DNA of 64,000 nucleotides from Lysobacteraceae bacterium CU05-9. GTDB taxonomy: Bacteria; Pseudomonadota; Gammaproteobacteria; Xanthomonadales; Xanthomonadaceae. The stretch is taken from positions 278,346 to 342,345 of the forward strand of contig SWJS01000001.1 of NCBI GenBank assembly GCA_007556525.1. Reading direction: 5' to 3'. A program made the position numbers and the translations under genes. The notes under the pieces are model-generated. The model made no database searches. It worked only from the letters and a program-made list of their open reading frames with translations, and was not told where the DNA came from. Below are positions 9,402-18,552 of this stretch, piece by piece. How positions within the stretch are numbered: position 1 is the first letter of the stretch; each line of letters begins with the position of its first letter.

Positions 9402-10747
9402 CGGTCAAACTCCAGTCGTTGTCCGGCAATGTTGTCGGTTAGATTTCTGCCATCCCATGCCAACGAACCGTTGACATAGGTTGCGGCGATGGTGGTGTTG
9501 AAGGTGTGTCCATCGAACGGCGTCCAGCCGACTTTCGAGAGAACTTCATCATTCGATGCGGTGTGCGGTTCCTTGCGGACCACCACGAGATCTGCAAAGT
9601 AACCTGGACGCAGATAACCGCGATCTTTCACGTCGAACAATTGCGCGGGGGCGTGGCAGACTTTTTGGACGAGATGTGGGAGAGACATGCGACCGTCCAA
9701 CACCTTATCCATCGCAACTTGCAATGCGTATTGCACCAACGGCAAACCGCTCGGCGCTTGCGCGTAAGGCTTCTGCTTCTCTTCCAACGTGTGCGGCGCG
9801 TGATCCGTTGCCAACACATCGATCACATCATTCGCGACGGCATCGATGATTGCTTCACGGTCCGATGCTTCCTTGATCGCCGGATTGCACTTGATCAAAT
9901 TGCCAAGGCGTCCGTAATCCTCACGTGCGAAATGCAAAAAATGCACACACGTCTCCGCAGTAATTCTCTTACGGGAGCCATCTTCGCGAATGAGAGGTCC
10001 TTTCTCGAACAACGCCAACTCATCCGCCGTCGAAATATGCAGAACGTGCAGACGCGAATCATGTTTGCGCGCCAGCTCCAGCGCCAGTCGCGTCGACTTG
10101 ATGCACGCTTCACGCGAACGGATGTCGGGGTGCTGCATGGCGGTGAGATTTTCGCCGTATTCACGTTGATACTCAGCCATTTTGGCATCGATCATCGGCG
10201 TGTCTTCGCAGTGCGTAATGATTGGTACGGGAGCATTGGCAAAAATTCCATCTAACACTTCCGGATCATCAACCAACATGTTGCCCGTCGATGCACCCAT
10301 GAACACTTTCACGCCCGGCGCGCTCAATGGATCGAGCGTCTTGATGTGCTCGAGATTATCGTTCGCAGCGCCGAAATAAAATCCATAGTTCGCACGCGCA
10401 CGTCCACGCGCACGTTGATATTTGTCTTCGAGAATTTCCGCGGTCAACGTCGGTGGGTTGGTGTTCGGCATATCCATGAAGCTGGTGATGCCGCCTGCGA
10501 CGGACGCCGCAGATTCGCTCGCGATGTCCGCTTTGTATTCCAGTCCCGGTTCGCGAAAGTGCACTTGATCATCAATCATCCCCGGCAACAGCCACGCACC
10601 ATTCAAATCCACGATCTCGTCATCGTCGCGGCGATCGAGCTTTTCGCCAACTTCCGTGATGCGCTCTCCGGTCATTCGAAGCTCACCGGGAAATTCACGG
10701 CCGTCGCTGACAAGGGTGGCGTTGATGAAAAGCGTGGAAGCACTCAT
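9398..10747 (-). CDS. pyrC: Dihydroorotase (class I)
   Basis: The 449-residue product is a class I dihydroorotase of pyrimidine synthesis. Visible motifs are [10 protein letters not shown] (residues 59-68), the carboxylated-Lys region [22 protein letters not shown] and ATDHAPHT. The usual DxHxH metal motif appears as D-D-Q-V-H, with Gln61 in place of the first His. Relatives with this form occur in other phyla, so loss of activity cannot be assumed. I chose ATG 10747 because it overlaps the yidD stop as ATGA. It is the middle gene of a yidD-pyrC-M23 run. Confidence 0.88.
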   Translation of the reverse strand: MSASTLFINATLVSDGREFPGELRMTGERITEVGEKLDRRDDDEIVDLNGAWLLPGMIDDQVHFREPGLEYKADIASESAASVAGGITSFMDMPNTNPPTLTAEILEDKYQRARGRARANYGFYFGAANDNLEHIKTLDPLSAPGVKVFMGASTGNMLVDDPEVLDGIFANAPVPIITHCEDTPMIDAKMAEYQREYGENLTAMQHPDIRSREACIKSTRLALELARKHDSRLHVLHISTADELALFEKGPLIREDGSRKRITAETCVHFLHFAREDYGRLGNLIKCNPAIKEASDREAIIDAVANDVIDVLATDHAPHTLEEKQKPYAQAPSGLPLVQYALQVAMDKVLDGRMSLPHLVQKVCHAPAQLFDVKDRGYLRPGYFADLVVVRKEPHTASNDEVLSKVGWTPFDGHTFNTTIAATYVNGSLAWDGRNLTDNIAGQRLEFDR

Positions 10748-11001
10748 GGATCGATATTCCTTTGGGAATGAAAACAGCGGTCGACATGCTCGGGCACCGG
10801 ATCGACACCGCCGGGGTTGAACGGGTGGCAGCGCGCGATGCGTTTCGCACCGAGACAACACCCCGTTAACGCGCCGTGACGTTCAATGGCTTCTCGTGTG
10901 TAATCGGAACATGAAGGATAAAAACGGCAACGCTGGCCCAGAAGCGGACTGATAAACCGCTTGTAGCCGCGTAGTAATGTGATGAGGAATTCGCGAATCA
11001 C
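10744..11001 (-). CDS. yidD: Membrane protein insertion efficiency factor YidD
   Basis: The 85-residue product matches YidD, a small amphipathic membrane-associated protein that aids YidC-dependent insertion. The diagnostic stretch [19 protein letters not shown] is followed by YPSCSDY and by [13 protein letters not shown] placed the start at GTG 11001, the only start codon that gives the usual N-terminus. The frame is open upstream as a shadow of the divergent dksA gene. The stop overlaps the pyrC start. Confidence 0.9.
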   Translation of the reverse strand: MIREFLITLLRGYKRFISPLLGQRCRFYPSCSDYTREAIERHGALTGCCLGAKRIARCHPFNPGGVDPVPEHVDRCFHSQRNIDP

Positions 11002-11117
11002 CTGAACAATAATAACCGTATCAGTGTTAATGCTGACCCAGCCTTGAAGCTGACGGGGAAACAGAGTATAAAGGGTCGATTCGAAATTTTTTTCGGAAAA
11101 ATACATAGGATTTGGAA

Positions 11118-12302
11118 GTGGCAACGAAGAAAACTGCAAAGAAGACGACGAAGGTCGCGAAAAAGGTCGTAAAGGCAGCGAGCGCGAAGAAGTCTGCGAA
11201 GCCTGCAGCGAAGAAAGCACCTGTTGCGAAGAAGGCTGTCGCGAAGAAGGCTCCGGTCAAGAAGGCGGCGGTGAAGAAAGTCGCAGCGAAGTCGGTCGCG
11301 AAAGCAAAGCCAGTTGCCAAAGCCAAATCCAAGCCAGTCGCTCCGGCGAAGAAGGCTGCGGTCAAGAAGGCTGCACCAGCGAAGAAGGTTGTCGCGAAGA
11401 AAGCTGCACCTGCCAAGAAGGCTGCACCAGCGAAGAAAGTTGTCGCCAAGAAGGCAGTAGCGAAGAAGGTTGTCGCGCCGGCGAAGAAGGTTGTCGCTAA
11501 GAAAGCTGCTCCTGCCAAGAAAGTCGCCGTCAAGAAAGTCGCGGCACCTGCGAAAAAGGAAGTAATAGCGAAGAAGGCTGCGCCGGCGAAGACGCCAGCA
11601 CCTGCGAAGACCGCGAAGGTCGCTGCGAAGAAGGAAGTCGAGAAGAAGGTCGACGCACCTGTTGCTGCTCCGGCACCTGCGCCAGAGACACCGAAAGCCG
11701 AGCCGGTCAAGGCGAAAGGCAAGCGCGGTCCGAAGCCAAAGAAGGAAGCAGCGGAAGAGCCAAAGCGCCGCGAGCCATTCAAGCGTGATTTCCAACCGAA
11801 GAAGGTTGCCGCTGCTGCGAACGTGACTGGCCAGAAAGCTGCACCAAAGAAGAAAGTCAAGGAAATCCCGTACGAAGTGGATGTTGATGGACGTCCGATC
11901 GTCCCGGAAGGCTACAAGCCATCTGAGGACGAAGAGTACATGAGCCCGTTGCAGCTGGAGTATTTCCGTCAGCGCCTTTTGCAATGGCGTGCAGACTTGG
12001 TGGACGAATCCAAGCAAACGATTGAAAACCTGAAGGAAGAAGTCCGCGACATCGGTGATGAAGCCGAGCGTGCTTCACGCGAGACGGAGAATGCGTTCGA
12101 ATTGCGTACGCGTGATCGTTACCGCAAGTTGATCTCGAAGATCGACAGCACATTGGTGCGGATTGAAAGCAATGACTACGGCTATTGCATCGAAACCGGC
12201 GACGAGATTGGTCTGAAGCGTCTCGACGTTCGCCTGACTGCTGAGCGCACGACCGATGCGCAGGAGCGTTGGGAACTGAAGCAAAAGCAAATGGGCGACT
12301 AA
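11118..12302 (+). CDS. dksA: DksA-family RNA polymerase factor with long Ala/Lys-rich N-terminal arm
   Basis: The 394-residue product has two parts. Residues 1 to about 190 are almost entirely Lys, Ala, Val and Pro in repeated AKKA/PAKK units, resembling a histone-H1 tail, followed by a KRGPKPKK patch. Residues about 275-394 are a DksA domain: a coiled coil with tip DIGDEAERA (Asp and Ala at the functional positions), then a globular end. Only the first Cys (about residue 357, YGYC) of the four-Cys zinc finger remains. The start is probably GTG 11118, with AGGA 7 nt upstream; TTG 11112 is too close to that site. DksA tunes rRNA and stress promoters with ppGpp. Extended DksA forms occur in Xanthomonadaceae. 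Confidence 0.9.
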   Translation: MATKKTAKKTTKVAKKVVKAASAKKSAKPAAKKAPVAKKAVAKKAPVKKAAVKKVAAKSVAKAKPVAKAKSKPVAPAKKAAVKKAAPAKKVVAKKAAPAKKAAPAKKVVAKKAVAKKVVAPAKKVVAKKAAPAKKVAVKKVAAPAKKEVIAKKAAPAKTPAPAKTAKVAAKKEVEKKVDAPVAAPAPAPETPKAEPVKAKGKRGPKPKKEAAEEPKRREPFKRDFQPKKVAAAANVTGQKAAPKKKVKEIPYEVDVDGRPIVPEGYKPSEDEEYMSPLQLEYFRQRLLQWRADLVDESKQTIENLKEEVRDIGDEAERASRETENAFELRTRDRYRKLISKIDSTLVRIESNDYGYCIETGDEIGLKRLDVRLTAERTTDAQERWELKQKQMGD

Positions 12303-12351
12303 AGCTCGTTGAGGCCGAAGGCTAACGGCTTAAGGTTTTAGGCTAAAGAAG

Positions 12352-12382
12352 AAGCGCGGACTTTGAGTGCCGCGCTTTTTTT
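12352..12382 (+). terminator. Intrinsic terminator after dksA
   Basis: A perfect 8-bp stem AAGCGCGG/CCGCGCTT with a 10-nt loop runs into seven T residues (12376-12382), about 50 nt after the dksA stop. The stretch before it (12316-12350) shows a loose 7-nt periodicity (AGGCTAA, CGGCTTA, AGGTTTT, AGGCTAA). Confidence 0.9.
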
Positions 12383-12458
12383 GTGCGTTACAAAGATGAA
12401 CTTGTGTCCAGGGAGCATTGTTCACTGTTGGCGAAGCCTCAAGTTTCAGGTTTCTGTT

Positions 12459-13718
12459 TTATTTCAGGTCGCTGATCCGCATACGCCGCAGCTCAGGTGA
12501 CTTGAACGCGGTGATGATCACCACGAGAATTGTCACGAAGCCACCGAACATGGTCGCGGGAATGAGTCCGAGTAGCGCAGCCATGGTGCCGGCGTAGAAT
12601 GCGCCAAGCTCGTTGGATGAGCCGATGAAAATGCCATTGATCGACGACACGCGTCCCCGCATTTCATCTGGCGTCGTGAGCTGCATGATGGTGGAGCGCA
12701 ACACGACCGAAACGCCATCGAACAAGCCCGTGCAGAACAGGATTGCGGCGGAGAGCCACAACCATTTCGACATCGAGAAGAGAATCCAACTCACACCGAA
12801 AAGGGCGACGGAACCGAGAAGGATTTTGCCGGCGTTCCTGTCGAGGGGCTTTCTTGATAGCCACAATGCAATGATGATCGAACCCGCAGCCGGTGAACCG
12901 CGCAAGATACCCAAAGCTTCAGGACCTGCGAGCAAGACGTCCTTGATGTATGCGGGCAGCATCGAAATAGCACCGCCGAACAACACGGCGAACATGTCGA
13001 GCGCCATCGCGCCAAGAAGGATCGGCTGATTCCAAACGAACTTTCCGCCTTCCGCGATCGATGCAAAAATCGGTGGTCGCTTCTCGGGCTTCGGCCTTTC
13101 GCCAACCTTGATCGTCCTGACCGCAACCGCCGCGATCAATCCGAAGCCGACGGCCAACGCATACGCCGTTGAAATGCTGAATTTCGCGATAACCAAACCT
13201 GCGATCGCGGGACCCAAAACGAGACCGGTCTGGAAGATGACAGCGCCCATCGAAGCGCCGCGCACGAATTGTTCGCGTTTGAGAATCTGTGCGAACAACG
13301 CGTTGTAGATCGGTCCGAGGAACGAACGGACGCAACCGGACAGCGCGATCGCGACGTACATAAACCAGATGCCGCTGACAGGGATCCACTTCTGCGTGTA
13401 CGCAAGCAACAAGGCAGGCGTCAACGTCAGCACGAGACACGAATAAAAACCGAGCACCCGCCGACGCATGATGTCCACGAGATAGCCGGCGAATGGTGCC
13501 ACCAAGACATACGGAATGACTTCCGCTAACCCGATCGTGCCGAGCTTGAGCGGATCGCGCGTCATCACGTAGATCTGCCAGCCGACCGTCACCGCCACCG
13601 TCTGATACGACAGCATCGTAAAAATGCGGTAAACCATCAATTGCAGGAATTGAGGGTTTTTGACGGGCGATTCCGGTTCGGCTTCCGGTTCCGCGACGGC
13701 TTCGGTCAACGTGCTCAT
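12459..13718 (-). CDS. MFS transporter, EntS-like
   Basis: The 419-residue product is a 12-span major-facilitator protein with a hydrophilic N-terminal arm rich in Glu and Pro (about residues 5-20). The loop motif DIMRRRVLGF after the second span is the MFS signature. It is closest in appearance to the MFS_3/EntS group of drug or siderophore exporters. The substrate is unknown. The start at 13718 overlaps the sufE stop as ATGA, so it is translationally coupled to cysS-sufE, although no metabolic link is evident. Confidence 0.82.
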   Translation of the reverse strand: MSTLTEAVAEPEAEPESPVKNPQFLQLMVYRIFTMLSYQTVAVTVGWQIYVMTRDPLKLGTIGLAEVIPYVLVAPFAGYLVDIMRRRVLGFYSCLVLTLTPALLLAYTQKWIPVSGIWFMYVAIALSGCVRSFLGPIYNALFAQILKREQFVRGASMGAVIFQTGLVLGPAIAGLVIAKFSISTAYALAVGFGLIAAVAVRTIKVGERPKPEKRPPIFASIAEGGKFVWNQPILLGAMALDMFAVLFGGAISMLPAYIKDVLLAGPEALGILRGSPAAGSIIIALWLSRKPLDRNAGKILLGSVALFGVSWILFSMSKWLWLSAAILFCTGLFDGVSVVLRSTIMQLTTPDEMRGRVSSINGIFIGSSNELGAFYAGTMAALLGLIPATMFGGFVTILVVIITAFKSPELRRMRISDLK

Positions 13719-14146
13719 GCAGCCGCGCGCGCCGTGTCCTTGATGAAGACGAGCAATGATGCGAGGCCATTGCTGCGTGTTGGCGAGAGATGCTTACTCA
13801 ATCCAATTTCAGCAAGATACGTCGGTTCCGTGTCGACAATTTCCTGCGCAGTACGACCCGAATAAACGCGCAATGCGAGGAAGATCAAGCCGGAAACAAT
13901 CGTGCTATCGCTGATCGCATCGAAAAAAATCTTCCCATCCTCATGACGCGGCACAATCCACACGAGTGATTGGCAACCTTTGAGCAGGTGATCTTCAGTC
14001 TTGAGGTCGGCGGGGAGGTCGGGGAGTTTTTTGCCCAGGTCAATCAGATATTGATAGCGTTCGGACCAATCCGAAAAAAACGCAAACTCATCCGCAATCG
14101 CCTGCTGTGCTTCAGCCGTCGTCGCTTCCATCGGGAACAAACTCAT
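13715..14146 (-). CDS. sufE: SufE family cysteine desulfuration protein
   Basis: The 143-residue product is a SufE-like sulfur acceptor that takes persulfide from a SufS-type cysteine desulfurase for Fe-S cluster assembly. The acceptor Cys lies in [10 protein letters not shown], the conserved SufE site, and the C-terminal [14 protein letters not shown] is typical. It overlaps both neighbours by 4 nt (ATGA). No suf operon partner is nearby. CsdE-like function is equally possible. Confidence 0.9.
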   Translation of the reverse strand: MSLFPMEATTAEAQQAIADEFAFFSDWSERYQYLIDLGKKLPDLPADLKTEDHLLKGCQSLVWIVPRHEDGKIFFDAISDSTIVSGLIFLALRVYSGRTAQEIVDTEPTYLAEIGLSKHLSPTRSNGLASLLVFIKDTARAAA

Positions 14147-15522
14147 GAGCGTCTCCAGCGCACACCTTGCGGCGTATCTTCAAGCGTGATGCCTTCGGCT
14201 TGCAGTTGGTCGCGCAACGCATCGGCACGAGCGAAATCCTTCGCTGCCTTCGCGGCAACGCGCTCGTCGACGAGTGCTTGAATCCGCGCATCGTCATCCG
14301 AGTCGCTCACGCCACGCGCAAACCATTCTGCCGGTGGCTGCTGCAACAAACCCATCGCCAAACCTGCACCCAACAACTTCGACTTCAACGTTGCTAGTTG
14401 CGTTGCATCGGGCGAAGCTGCTGCGAGCAGTTGGCGAATTTCTGAAGCGTAACCGGCGATCAAAGCCATGACAGCCGGCGTGTTGAGATCGTCATCAAGC
14501 GCATCTTCGACTTCGGAAGGAATGATCGCTTCAGCGTCAATGTTCGCAACATCACGCAACGTGCCGTAGAGACGATCCAGCGTCTTGATCGCTTGCGTGA
14601 TCAAGTTGTCCGACCATTCGAGTGGCTGACGATACTGAGCGCTGAGCAATGCAAAGCGCAACGCCTCAGAAGGATACTGCTGCACGAGATCGTGAATGCG
14701 TTCGATGTTGCCGACGGACTTCGACATCTTCGCGCCGCCGAAATTCAGCATGCCGTTGTGAAGCCACCAGCGGGCGAATGTTTTGCCACCGTGGGCGCAG
14801 ACGCTTTGCGCGATTTCATTTTCATGATGTGGGAATTGCAGATCGATGCCGCCGGCGTGAATGTCGATGGTTTCGCCGAGATGCTGCGCAGCCATCGCTG
14901 AACACTCGATATGCCAACCGGGACGACCGCGACCCCAAGGAGAGGACCAACCTGGCAGTTCGGAAGAAGAGGGCTTCCAGAGCACGAAATCGCCCGAATT
15001 GCGCTTGTAGGGAGCGACTTCAACGCGCGCGCCGGCTAGCATTTCGTCTTGATTGCGACCGGAGAGCTTGCCGTAATCGGCAAACGAATCGACCGCGAAC
15101 AAAACATGTCCTTCCGCCTCATACGCATTTCCATTCGCGATCAACTGCTCGATCATCGCGATGATGGCGTCCATGTTGTCGGTGACGGCAGGCTCGAGAT
15201 CCGGTGGCACGACGCCCAGCGCATGCATGTCATCGCGATACGCCTTCGTGAATTCGTCCGTGATGGCGCTGATTGGAACTTGTTGCTCGATGGCGGCGGC
15301 ATTGATTTTGTCATCGACGTCCGTGATGTTGCGTGCATAGACGACTTCGCCATAGCGGCGGCGCAAAGCCTTTGCCAAAACATCGAACACCACAGGTCCG
15401 CGGCCATTGCCGATGTGCACGTAGTTGTAGACGGTCGGTCCACAGACATACATGGTCACGCGGTTTGGATCGGCGGGTGTGAAAGCTTCGAGACGGCGGG
15501 ATAGGGAGTTGTAAAGTTGCAA
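14143..15522 (-). CDS. cysS: Cysteinyl-tRNA synthetase
   Basis: The 459-residue product is class I cysteinyl-tRNA synthetase. It shows [19 protein letters not shown], with zinc-ligand Cys27 and the HIGH-type motif, the later ligands in ECSAMA and HHENE, and KMSKSVGN as the KMSKS loop. Length matches the family. The start is TTG 15522, since no ATG gives this N-terminus; no strong ribosome-binding site is visible. It heads the cysS-sufE-MFS run. Confidence 0.96.
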   Translation of the reverse strand: MQLYNSLSRRLEAFTPADPNRVTMYVCGPTVYNYVHIGNGRGPVVFDVLAKALRRRYGEVVYARNITDVDDKINAAAIEQQVPISAITDEFTKAYRDDMHALGVVPPDLEPAVTDNMDAIIAMIEQLIANGNAYEAEGHVLFAVDSFADYGKLSGRNQDEMLAGARVEVAPYKRNSGDFVLWKPSSSELPGWSSPWGRGRPGWHIECSAMAAQHLGETIDIHAGGIDLQFPHHENEIAQSVCAHGGKTFARWWLHNGMLNFGGAKMSKSVGNIERIHDLVQQYPSEALRFALLSAQYRQPLEWSDNLITQAIKTLDRLYGTLRDVANIDAEAIIPSEVEDALDDDLNTPAVMALIAGYASEIRQLLAAASPDATQLATLKSKLLGAGLAMGLLQQPPAEWFARGVSDSDDDARIQALVDERVAAKAAKDFARADALRDQLQAEGITLEDTPQGVRWRRS

Positions 15523-15639
15523 AATTCAGCCAGACGTACAGATATTTTTCGAGTGGTCATTTTATCGTGAACAGATGTGCAATAGGCGTGATCCCGTTCA
15601 GTGACCTTCCAGTGGAGCTTCGTTAAAATATCGTCAAGT

Positions 15640-16080
15640 ATGTTTCGCATGTCCTTCATTCCGTTGATTTTCGTGATGTTTTTCGCGATCAGCTCTGCTT
15701 ACGCGCAGAGCGAAACTGTCGTGATTAAGGAAAATGTGACGACTGTTTACGCCGACGTGCTTCGCGTCACGCCGATCATGCAAACGCTGCGTGCCACGCG
15801 CAACGAGCAGGTTTGTGATGGCAAGCCGAGTAATCATGATTCGCATGGATGGATTCGCACGCTTCGTGACCTGACCAATCGCACCGTCGATAAGATCAAG
15901 ACCTCCGACCGTGTTACGGGCAAGGGATGCCGCATTGTCGAAGTCGAGCGTGAATTCCAGCGTCCAATCGCTTACGACGTGGATTACATGTACCAAGGCA
16001 TGAAATTCCGCTCGCGTTTGCCCGAAGATCCGGGCACGCGATTGAAGATCCGTATTGGCGTGAAGCCAATAATCCAGTAA
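15640..16080 (+). CDS. Small secreted protein resembling glycine-zipper surface-antigen family without the zipper
   Basis: From ATG 15640 the product has 146 residues and a clear signal peptide (FIPLIFVMFFAISSAYA). The segment YADVLRVTPIMQTLRA resembles the N-terminal part of periplasmic 17-kDa-antigen/glycine-zipper-2TM proteins. The tail YDVDYMYQGMKFRSRLPEDP resembles their conserved C-terminal strand region. The glycine-zipper membrane segment that normally lies between them is absent. A nearby ATG at 15649 and a GTG at 15601 are alternative starts. Function unknown. It is divergent from cysS. Confidence 0.72.
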   Translation: MFRMSFIPLIFVMFFAISSAYAQSETVVIKENVTTVYADVLRVTPIMQTLRATRNEQVCDGKPSNHDSHGWIRTLRDLTNRTVDKIKTSDRVTGKGCRIVEVEREFQRPIAYDVDYMYQGMKFRSRLPEDPGTRLKIRIGVKPIIQ

Positions 16081-16090
16081 TCTAGCGTCC

Positions 16091-16219
16091 GTGAAAGTAT
16101 TTTTTGCAGCTCCCGATGTTTTGACGTCTGCCTACATGGCGGCCGGGATGACTTCGCGTGCTCGACGGATGGCACCTTCGTTCGATCAAGTTTGGGTTGA
16201 ATCGGTGCGCGGCGCCTGA
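16091..16219 (+). CDS. Possible Arg-containing leader peptide of the arginine operon
   Basis: A small reading frame lies between the secreted protein and argF'. It could start at GTG 16091 (42 residues) or at the in-frame ATG 16148 (23 residues), and it stops with TGA at 16217-16219. The shorter form begins MTSRARRM, so three of its first seven residues are Arg (CGT, CGA, CGG), and another Arg lies near the end. It precedes a hairpin and a terminator just before argF'. This is the layout expected of an attenuator leader, but coding potential is uncertain and no strong Shine-Dalgarno sequence is visible. Confidence 0.4.
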   Translation: MKVFFAAPDVLTSAYMAAGMTSRARRMAPSFDQVWVESVRGA

Positions 16220-16241
16220 GCGTCGCGATGTTAAGTCATTC

Positions 16242-16291
16242 GGATCTGCGGATCCACATCGATCAATGGCCCGGCGTTTGTCGGGTTTTTT
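16242..16291 (+). terminator. Hairpin plus intrinsic terminator ahead of argF', possible attenuator
   Basis: A 5-bp hairpin GGATC-TGCG-GATCC (16242-16255) is followed by a terminator. Its stem CCCGGC/GTCGGG (one G-T pair) has loop GTTT (16270-16285) and six T residues (16286-16291). Only 26 bp separate the T-run from the argF' start, leaving no room for a full promoter. Transcription of the arg operon therefore probably passes through this terminator. The sequence GCCGGG at 16142-16147, just before the leader ATG, is exactly complementary to the first terminator arm. Confidence 0.6.
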
Positions 16292-16317
16292 CGTTTTAAT
16301 TTCAGTGGATTTTTTGC

Positions 16318-17319
16318 ATGCGTCATTTTCTCAATACCCAGGACTGGAGCCGTCCTGACCTCGATCAATTGTTGCTCGATGCCTCGGCGTTCAAGGAGTC
16401 GAAACTCGGCGATCAATTGAAGGGCAAGTCGATTGCGTTGATGTTTTTCAATCCGTCGATGCGTACGCGCACTTCGTTTGAGCTGGGTGCGTTTCAGTTG
16501 GGCGGTCATGCGATCGTGTTGCAGCCTGGCAAGGATGCATGGCCGATCGAGTTTGATCTTGGCACCGTGATGGACGGTGATACGGAAGAGCACATTGCGG
16601 AAGTGGCGCGTGTTTTGTCGCGGTATGTCGACCTGATCGGCGTGCGTGCGTTTCCGAAGTTTGTCGATTGGACTGTGGATCGCGAAGATCAAGTGCTGCA
16701 ATCGATTGCGAAGTACGCGACAGTTCCGGTGATCAACATGGAGACGATTACGCATCCATGTCAGGAGCTCGCGCACATTCTGGCGTTGCAGGAACATTTC
16801 GGGACGCGTGATTTACGTGGCAAAAAATACGTTTTGACCTGGACCTATCATCCGAAACCATTGAACACGGCAGTTGCGAATTCGGCGTTGACGATCGCAA
16901 CGCGCATGGGCATGGACGTGACGTTGCTCTGTCCAACGCCGGAGTATGTGCTCGATCAACGTTACATGGATTGGGGCGCTGCGAACGTTGCGGAGAACGG
17001 TGGTTCGTTGAACGTGTCGCATGACATTGAGTCGGCGTATGCAGGCGCGGACGTGATCTATGCCAAAAGTTGGGGCGCCTTGCCATACTTCGGCAACTGG
17101 GGTCCGGAGAAGCCAATCCGCGATCAGTATCAGCACTTCATGGTCGACGAAGCGAAGATGGCGTTGACGAATAATGGTGTTTTTTCGCATTGTTTGCCGC
17201 TGCGCCGCAACGTGAAAGCTACCGACGGCGTGATGGATTCGCCGGCATGCATCGCAATCAATGAAGCCGAAAACCGTCTGCATGTACAGAAGGCGATCAT
17301 GGCGACGTTGATGAAGTAA
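16318..17319 (+). CDS. argF': N-acetylornithine carbamoyltransferase
   Basis: The 333-residue product is the transcarbamylase that acts on N-acetylornithine to give N-acetylcitrulline, a route known from Xanthomonas and some Bacteroidetes. The carbamoyl-phosphate loop is NPSMRTRTSF. The segments AWPIEFDLGTVMDGDTEEH and VGVRAFPKFVDW-like IGVRAFPKFVDW distinguish it from ordinary ornithine carbamoyltransferase. HCLPLRRNVKATDG holds the C-terminal substrate-binding residues, including the Lys that is carboxylated in the characterised enzyme. It is the first gene of the arg operon. Confidence 0.96.
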   Translation: MRHFLNTQDWSRPDLDQLLLDASAFKESKLGDQLKGKSIALMFFNPSMRTRTSFELGAFQLGGHAIVLQPGKDAWPIEFDLGTVMDGDTEEHIAEVARVLSRYVDLIGVRAFPKFVDWTVDREDQVLQSIAKYATVPVINMETITHPCQELAHILALQEHFGTRDLRGKKYVLTWTYHPKPLNTAVANSALTIATRMGMDVTLLCPTPEYVLDQRYMDWGAANVAENGGSLNVSHDIESAYAGADVIYAKSWGALPYFGNWGPEKPIRDQYQHFMVDEAKMALTNNGVFSHCLPLRRNVKATDGVMDSPACIAINEAENRLHVQKAIMATLMK

Positions 17320-17346
17320 TTTTGGAATTCAGAAAGGTTTAAGTAG

Positions 17347-18546
17347 ATGGCTAAGGATATTGTTCTCGCGTTTTCCGGTGGATTGGATACGAGTTTTTGC
17401 GTTCCATATTTGCAGGAGCGTGGTTGGAATGTGCACACCGTGTTCGCCGATACCGGTGGTGTTGATGCGGAAGAGCGCAAGTTCATTGAAGATCGCGCCG
17501 CGGAGTTGGGCGTCACGTCGCACGTAACCATCGATGGTGGTCCGGCGATTTGGGATGAGTTCGTGAAGCCATTCGTGTGGGCGGGCGAAGGTTATCAATC
17601 GCAATATCCGTTGTTGGTATCGGACCGTTACTTGATCGTTGACGCTGCATTGAAGCGTTGCGCGGAACTCGGTACGCGCGCGATTGCGCATGGTTGCACG
17701 GGGATGGGAAATGATCAGGTGCGTTTTGACTTGGCTGTGAAAGCGCAGGGTGATTACGAAATCATCGCTCCAATCCGCGAAATCCAGAAAGAACACACCG
17801 AAGTGCGTGCCTACGAGCAAGCGTATTTGGAAGAGCGTGGCTTTGGTGTTCGCGCGAAACAAAAGGCATACACCATCAACGAGAACTTGCTGGGCTTGAC
17901 GATGTCGGGTGGCGAGATCGACCGTTTCGAAGCGCCGGGTGAAGGTGCGGTGGGTTGGTGCAAAACGCGTAAGGACTGGCCGTCGGATGCTCTGGAAGTC
18001 GCCGTGACGTTTGAGCATGGTGAAGCCGTTGCGTTGAATGGCGAGCCGATGTCGGGTCCTGAGATGCTGGCGCAGTTGAATGCGTCGTTCGCAGAATATG
18101 GCGTTGGTCGTGGCGTTTATACCGGTGATACGACGATTGGTCTGAAGGGCCGCATCATTTATGAAGCACCGGGCTTGATTGCATTGTTGACGGCGCACCG
18201 TGCGTTGGAAGAGACGGTTTTGACGAAGCAGCAAAATCGCTTTAAGCCGGAGATCGCCCGCAAGTGGGTGGAGTTGGTGTATGAAGGTTTTTGGCACGAC
18301 CCATTGAAGTTGGATCTCGAAGCGTTCCTCGCGTCGTCGCAGGAAATGGTGTCGGGCGTGGTCGTGTTGCGCACGGATGGTGCCGTGGTGAATGCGGTAT
18401 CGGTTTCGTCGCCACATATCCTCAACGCGAAGGGCGCGACGTATGCGCAGTCGGCGGACTGGGGCGTGGAAGAAGCGGAAGGTTTCATCAAGCTGTTTGG
18501 CATGAGCTCGACCTTGTACGCGCAAGTCAATCGCGGCGAAGGATAA
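17347..18546 (+). CDS. argG: Argininosuccinate synthase
   Basis: The 399-residue product joins citrulline and aspartate using ATP. The PP-loop is [12 protein letters not shown] (residues 8-19). [13 protein letters not shown] and [11 protein letters not shown] are in the substrate region. ATG 17347 follows argF' by 27 nt, with AAAGG about 12 nt upstream. In this pathway citrulline arrives after deacetylation of N-acetylcitrulline by the next gene product. Confidence 0.97.
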   Translation: MAKDIVLAFSGGLDTSFCVPYLQERGWNVHTVFADTGGVDAEERKFIEDRAAELGVTSHVTIDGGPAIWDEFVKPFVWAGEGYQSQYPLLVSDRYLIVDAALKRCAELGTRAIAHGCTGMGNDQVRFDLAVKAQGDYEIIAPIREIQKEHTEVRAYEQAYLEERGFGVRAKQKAYTINENLLGLTMSGGEIDRFEAPGEGAVGWCKTRKDWPSDALEVAVTFEHGEAVALNGEPMSGPEMLAQLNASFAEYGVGRGVYTGDTTIGLKGRIIYEAPGLIALLTAHRALEETVLTKQQNRFKPEIARKWVELVYEGFWHDPLKLDLEAFLASSQEMVSGVVVLRTDGAVVNAVSVSSPHILNAKGATYAQSADWGVEEAEGFIKLFGMSSTLYAQVNRGEG

Positions 18547-18552
18547 CGCAAC

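Noticed and set aside
11150-11650. Repetitive AAG/GCG-rich DNA as a possible satellite or CRISPR-like array
   Set aside because: It is the coding sequence of the Ala/Lys-rich DksA arm; the repeats are at protein level and there are no spaced identical units.
11027-11860. Long minus-strand frames over dksA encoding Phe/Ala-rich proteins
   Set aside because: They are reverse shadows of the Lys/Ala-rich coding strand, with no start-site support or homology; only yidD at 10744-11001 is credible.
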